Positions 45,824 through 48,702 of a DNA stretch of 48,702 nt are shown here, piece by piece. Numbering within the stretch: the first letter of the stretch is position 1; every line of letters starts with the position of its first letter. Below the pieces are notes generated by a model. It had not been told where the DNA came from. It ran no database searches and was given only the letters and a program-made list of their open reading frames with translations. This DNA comes from Alphaproteobacteria bacterium (GTDB lineage: Bacteria; Pseudomonadota; Alphaproteobacteria; Micropepsales; Micropepsaceae). The position numbers and the translations under genes are program-made. Location: assembly GCA_028865545.1 (NCBI GenBank), contig JAGWJY010000025.1, forward strand, positions 1 to 48,702, given 5' to 3'.

Positions 45824-46672
45824 ATGACGAACGCACCGCCGCGCCTTTTCGATACCCATGCACAGGCTCTCTACCGCGCCCGAGCGGCGCGGATGGCCGG
45901 CGACCGCTTCCTTTTGCAGGAGGCGCTAGAGGGCGTTGCGGCGCGTCTCGCCCCTGTGAACCGGCACTTCAAGGCAGGTATCGCAGTCGATGGGCGCGCC
46001 GGTGGGTTCCTGAAGGATACGGCGGCGTTATGGCACGTCGCCTCGTTCGACGACGGCGAACGGCTTGATGCCGGCGACGGCGGTTATGATCTGGCGGTCA
46101 GTGTCCTGTCGCTGCACGGGATGAACGATCTGCCCGGGGCTCTGGTGCAGATACGCAGGGCCCTGAAGCCGGATGGATTGTTCGTGGCCGCGCTGTTCGG
46201 GGGCGCGACCCTGACAGAGCTGCGGGACGCCTTCGCCGCCGGCGAGCTCGAAACACTGGGCGGCATCAGCCCGCGCGTGGCGCCGTTCGCAGATGTCCGT
46301 GAGCTTGGCGCATTGCTGCAGCGCGCCGGCTTTGCGCTACCGGTAGCCGACGTCGAACGCACGACGGTATTGTACCGCGACTTCGGCACGCTGGTGCGCG
46401 ATCTGAGGTTGCTGGGTGAAGGCAATGCTCTGGCGGAGCGACGGCGCACGCTGTCGCGCCGGACGTTGCAGGCCGCGCTGGCGCATTATGCCGCGAAGCA
46501 TGCCGAGCCCGACGGCAGGCTGCGCGCAACCTTCGACATCGTTTATCTGACAGGCTGGGTACCGCACGAAAGCCAGCAGCAGCCGCTGAAACCCGGCAGC
46601 GCAAAGGCGCGCCTGGCCGAAGCACTGGGAACGGTCGAACACAAGGCGGGCGACAAAGCGAAGCCGCGCTAG
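45824..46672 (+). CDS. BioC/NDUFAF5-like methyltransferase-domain protein
   Basis: A 282-aa SAM-methyltransferase-like protein. It has a conserved N-terminus RLFDTHAQALYRARA, then a Rossmann domain containing YDLAVSVLSLHGMNDLPGALVQIRRALKPDG. The classical glycine motif I is weak (GIAVDGRAGGFL). This resembles alphaproteobacterial relatives of NDUFAF5, the mitochondrial complex I assembly hydroxylase, which may hydroxylate or methylate a target. Its placement opposite comF is conserved in alphaproteobacteria. Confidence 0.85.
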   Translation: MTNAPPRLFDTHAQALYRARAARMAGDRFLLQEALEGVAARLAPVNRHFKAGIAVDGRAGGFLKDTAALWHVASFDDGERLDAGDGGYDLAVSVLSLHGMNDLPGALVQIRRALKPDGLFVAALFGGATLTELRDAFAAGELETLGGISPRVAPFADVRELGALLQRAGFALPVADVERTTVLYRDFGTLVRDLRLLGEGNALAERRRTLSRRTLQAALAHYAAKHAEPDGRLRATFDIVYLTGWVPHESQQQPLKPGSAKARLAEALGTVEHKAGDKAKPR

Positions 46673-47118
46673 TCCTTCAGGAACGCGGCGGTCTTGGGAT
46701 TGGAGGCGAGAGCCTGGCGCTCTTCGCTGCTCGGCAGTGCCGGCTTATCGCGCTCGACATTGACCATGCAGAGGAACCCCAGCGGTAGGTCGGCATTGGC
46801 GCGGAATTGGTGCCAGGTCCACGGCTCGATCGTAACCAGGTCGTTGGTTTCGATCTTGTGTACCGTATCGCCGATCAGACACTCGCCGCGGCCGCGAAGG
46901 ATCAGCACGGCGTGCATGTGCTCATGGCGTTCGAGTGTCGAATAGCCTCCCGGCGCCATCTCGAAGTAACGCAGCTCGCATTTGATGGCCGGATCGCGGA
47001 ACAAGGTCTGGCGGGTGATGGCCTTGAAGGGGGCGCTGCCCTCTTCCTTGTACGCCAGCAGATCCGTGTCTTCCCAGCGGAAGGCATCAAAACGACGGAC
47101 AGGGCTCTTTGCGGTCAT
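46669..47118 (-). CDS. Cupin protein, probable methylthioxylulose-5-P methylsulfurylase
   Basis: A 149-aa single-domain cupin. The metal-binding motif is RHEHMHAVLILRGRGEC (His65, His67, His69), with a distal histidine His103 in PWTWHQF. Cys117 lies in PLGFLCMVN near the C-terminus; Cys47 and Cys80 are also present. In Rhodospirillum rubrum a cupin next to an RLP gene splits 1-methylthioxylulose 5-phosphate to DXP and methanethiol, using a metal and a C-terminal cysteine. The ATG overlaps the RLP stop (ATGA). The activity is inferred from context and the cysteine; a plain sugar-binding cupin is the alternative. Confidence 0.68.
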   Translation of the reverse strand: MTAKSPVRRFDAFRWEDTDLLAYKEEGSAPFKAITRQTLFRDPAIKCELRYFEMAPGGYSTLERHEHMHAVLILRGRGECLIGDTVHKIETNDLVTIEPWTWHQFRANADLPLGFLCMVNVERDKPALPSSEERQALASNPKTAAFLKD

Positions 47119-48227
47119 GACGGTTGTCCCGCCCGGTAGTTGCGCACGGCATCGACATAGCGCGCGGTCTCGGCGGTGATGCGTTCGCGCGTCGACAGCA
47201 GGCTGCCGCCGATCAGCAGCATGACATCGGGACCGAAGAAATCCAGCATCTCCTGCACCCGCTCGAGCACCATGCCGCCAGCCGGAACCGGCACGCAGGG
47301 TTTGACGCCGGACCAGTCCTGCAAGGCAAACCCGGACACCCGCTTGCATTCCTCGGGCGTATAGCCGAAGCGGCCACCGTAATTGGCGAACACCGTCGCA
47401 TCGGAGCCCAGCAAGCGGACGAACTTGCCCAGAAGGAAGGACGGCATGATGCGCGAGGCGCCGGCCATGGTCGGATGGGTCATGAAGGCGAAGTCGGGAT
47501 TTTCCTTCACCATCGTCTGGAACGTGTCGACGCCGGCGATCAGCGGCGCGATCAGCACGGTATCCAGGCCGCAGGAACGCGCCAGCGCGATCTGCCGCCG
47601 CATGGAATCCAGATTGCCGCAGAGGCTCGGCAGATAGCGCGTCGGAAGGCCGGTCCGCGCCGCGGCTTTGGCCACCGCCTCCGCGCAGGCCGGCACGCGC
47701 TCGGCAAACGGGCTGTAGGTCTGGTCGGCCAGGCCGTGATCGTCCTTGAGGTAGTCGATGCCGCCGGCGGCGATCTGGCCCGCGAGCTTGGCGAGCGCGG
47801 CGGGCGTCGAGCCTTGCGGCTTCAGCGCAGAACAGGTCAGCGCCCGCCTGGGCGCGTTGACGCGGGCGCGCAGGCCGTCGAGACCATGGCGCGGGCCGCC
47901 GAACGCCTCAGCGAACTCGGGCGGGAACACGGCATCCACCAGGACCGTATCGTCCTGCATGGAGGTGTTGCCGAAGATCATGTTGAGCGTCTGGCCTGCC
48001 GCCATGCCTGTGGTGATCGACGCCAGGCCGATCCGCACCTCGAAGGTGCCGTCGCCCATGTCCTTGATGTCGTCGACGCGGCCCAGCGTTTCGCGGAGCA
48101 CATAGGGATCGTCGATCGGCTCGACCGGCATCTCGACGCTCTGCTCGACGGCGATGCCCTTCGCCCGTGCGGCGATGGACTTGGCGTCGCTGCGGACCCG
48201 GTAAAGGACTTCAATTCTGCTGCTCAT
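47115..48227 (-). CDS. RuBisCO-like protein (form IV RLP)
   Basis: A 370-aa RuBisCO large-subunit homologue that cannot be a true RuBisCO. The Lys175 and Lys201 equivalents are kept (Lys136 in LKPQG; Lys161 in GIDYLKDDH). Glu204 is replaced by His164, loop 6 reads NYGGRFGYTP without the catalytic lysine, and the Ser379 motif is PAGGM. His251 (HPTMAGA) and the phosphate site GGSLL remain. With the cupin next to it, the likely role is 5-methylthioribulose-1-phosphate isomerisation in the MTA-isoprenoid shunt. The ATG at 48227 was preferred to one 12 nt upstream that lies inside a palindrome. Confidence 0.85.
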   Translation of the reverse strand: MSSRIEVLYRVRSDAKSIAARAKGIAVEQSVEMPVEPIDDPYVLRETLGRVDDIKDMGDGTFEVRIGLASITTGMAAGQTLNMIFGNTSMQDDTVLVDAVFPPEFAEAFGGPRHGLDGLRARVNAPRRALTCSALKPQGSTPAALAKLAGQIAAGGIDYLKDDHGLADQTYSPFAERVPACAEAVAKAAARTGLPTRYLPSLCGNLDSMRRQIALARSCGLDTVLIAPLIAGVDTFQTMVKENPDFAFMTHPTMAGASRIMPSFLLGKFVRLLGSDATVFANYGGRFGYTPEECKRVSGFALQDWSGVKPCVPVPAGGMVLERVQEMLDFFGPDVMLLIGGSLLSTRERITAETARYVDAVRNYRAGQPS

Positions 48228-48231
48228 GGGT

Positions 48232-48247
48232 CCGACCATATGGTCGG
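48232..48247. promoter_or_regulatory. 16-bp perfect palindrome at the RLP gene start
   Basis: CCGACCATATGGTCGG is its own reverse complement and ends 4 nt upstream of the RLP ATG. It could be a repressor operator or, in mRNA, a hairpin hiding the ribosome binding site. An in-frame ATG lies in its centre. Confidence 0.55.
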
Positions 48248-48271
48248 CGGCGCGGCGTTGCGCAAGCGATT

Positions 48272-48412
48272 TTAGAACGTGATGGCGGCGAGCATGGCCT
48301 TTATGCTCGTGCCGATCGTCGACAGGCCCGCCACGATGGCGATGGAGACGAGGCTGGCGATCAACGCGTATTCGATGGCCGTGGCGCCGCGGCTGTCGCG
48401 GAGGAATGCCAT
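48272..48412 (-). CDS. Flp/Fap-type IVb pilin subunit
   Basis: A 46-aa prepilin: a short basic leader MAFLRDSRG, cleavage before ATAIEYALIA (the Glu at +5 and Tyr at +6 of Flp pilins), and one hydrophobic helix to ITF. No tad/cpa assembly gene is in the window. The ATG overlaps the NUDIX stop (TGATG), so it is translated downstream of a hydrolase gene. It could be an orphan pilin or pseudopilin. Confidence 0.85.
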   Translation of the reverse strand: MAFLRDSRGATAIEYALIASLVSIAIVAGLSTIGTSIKAMLAAITF

Positions 48413-48702
48413 CACAACAGATCGCGCAGCATCGGGATGAGCGGGATGTCCGCAGGCGTCAGCGGATAATTCGCCATGTCCTTGGGGCGCACCCATTTGA
48501 TCTGCGGATGCTCCAGCGGCTGGGGCGTGCCCTCCCACCGGCGGCAGACGTAAAGCGGCATGAGCAAATGAAAGTCCGCGTAGCTGTGCGACGCAAAGGT
48601 GAACGGCGCCAAACAGGGCTCCTTCACCTCGATCCCCAGCTCCTCGCGAAGCTCGCGGATCAGTGCCTCTTCCGGACGCTCGCCCGGCTCCAACTTCCCA
48701 CC
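48412..48702 (-). CDS. mutT: NUDIX hydrolase, MutT-like (partial)
   Basis: The C-terminal 96 codons; the 5' part lies beyond the window edge. The frame is open to the last base. The Nudix box is complete: GGKLEPGERPEEALIRELREELGIEV fits Gx5Ex7REUxEExGU. The C-terminal part (HPQIKWVRPKDMANYPLTPADIPLI) matches 8-oxo-dGTP diphosphatase MutT, whose gene removes oxidised dGTP. Other dNTP-sanitising NUDIX enzymes are possible. Confidence 0.85.
   Translation of the reverse strand, partial: GGKLEPGERPEEALIRELREELGIEVKEPCLAPFTFASHSYADFHLLMPLYVCRRWEGTPQPLEHPQIKWVRPKDMANYPLTPADIPLIPMLRDLL

Noticed and set aside
47115..48227. Functional RuBisCO for CO2 fixation
   Set aside because: Loop-6 lysine and Glu204 equivalents are missing and there is no phosphoribulokinase nearby.

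Overview
The window is a compact, GC-rich (about 60% by eye) stretch of bacterial chromosome, most consistent with an alphaproteobacterium. The evidence is gene order: ntrB-ntrC-ntrY-ntrX-dat-hfq-hflX-mazG, ispDF fusion-pgpA-cinA, lipA near a Coq10-like START protein, lysC-ptsP, prfA-prmC-DUF4167-clpB, and comF-grxC-nitrilase-DUF1178 facing ubiG. I cannot name the genus. There is no prophage, IS element, CRISPR array or rRNA; the only RNA gene seen is a tRNA-Ser. Almost everything is chromosomal core, with a few accessory insertions.

Layout. 1-5.7 kb: tRNA-Ser(UGA), then a plus-strand run for cell wall and replication (rlpA, D,D-carboxypeptidase, tmk, holB, tatD, MBL phosphodiesterase). 5.7-8.7 kb: a 67-aa orphan, an M50 site-2 protease, a MerR/TipAS regulator, an intergenic heptamer repeat and mazG. 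8.7-17.7 kb: the minus-strand nitrogen-control block ntrBC-ntrYX, then D-amino-acid transaminase, hfq and hflX, with a candidate NtrC site upstream of ntrB. 17.8-25.3 kb: ispDF-pgpA-cinA, a Coq10-like protein, an inserted DUF6445 dioxygenase-like gene, lipA, a stand-alone acyl-ACP-synthetase-like enzyme with a methyltransferase, and an arylamine N-acetyltransferase. 25.4-30.5 kb: a PadR regulator with a sensor-domain membrane protein, an M23 endopeptidase, an acetate-type transporter and a secreted esterase. 30.5-45.8 kb: mostly minus strand, with clpB, DUF4167, prmC, prfA, ispG, rodZ-like, a small secreted Cys protein, ptsP, lysC, then DUF1178, GNAT, nitrilase, grxC and comF; only ubiG is on the plus strand. 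45.8-48.7 kb: a methyltransferase, then a tightly packed minus-strand cluster of NUDIX (cut by the window edge), Flp pilin, RuBisCO-like protein and cupin.

The most interesting part is the RuBisCO-like protein/cupin pair. The two genes overlap by ATGA, and together they match the two-enzyme core of the MTA-isoprenoid shunt known from Rhodospirillum rubrum. That route salvages 5-methylthioadenosine to 1-deoxyxylulose 5-phosphate, which would enter the MEP pathway whose ispDF and ispG genes are also in this window. A perfect 16-bp palindrome sits directly at the RLP start. Other points worth a look are the NtrC-like 17-mer at ntrB, the palindrome over the padR promoter, the DUF6445 insertion between lipA and its usual partner, and the missing dusB and metG in otherwise standard clusters. 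All function calls come from motif reading; no database search was run.
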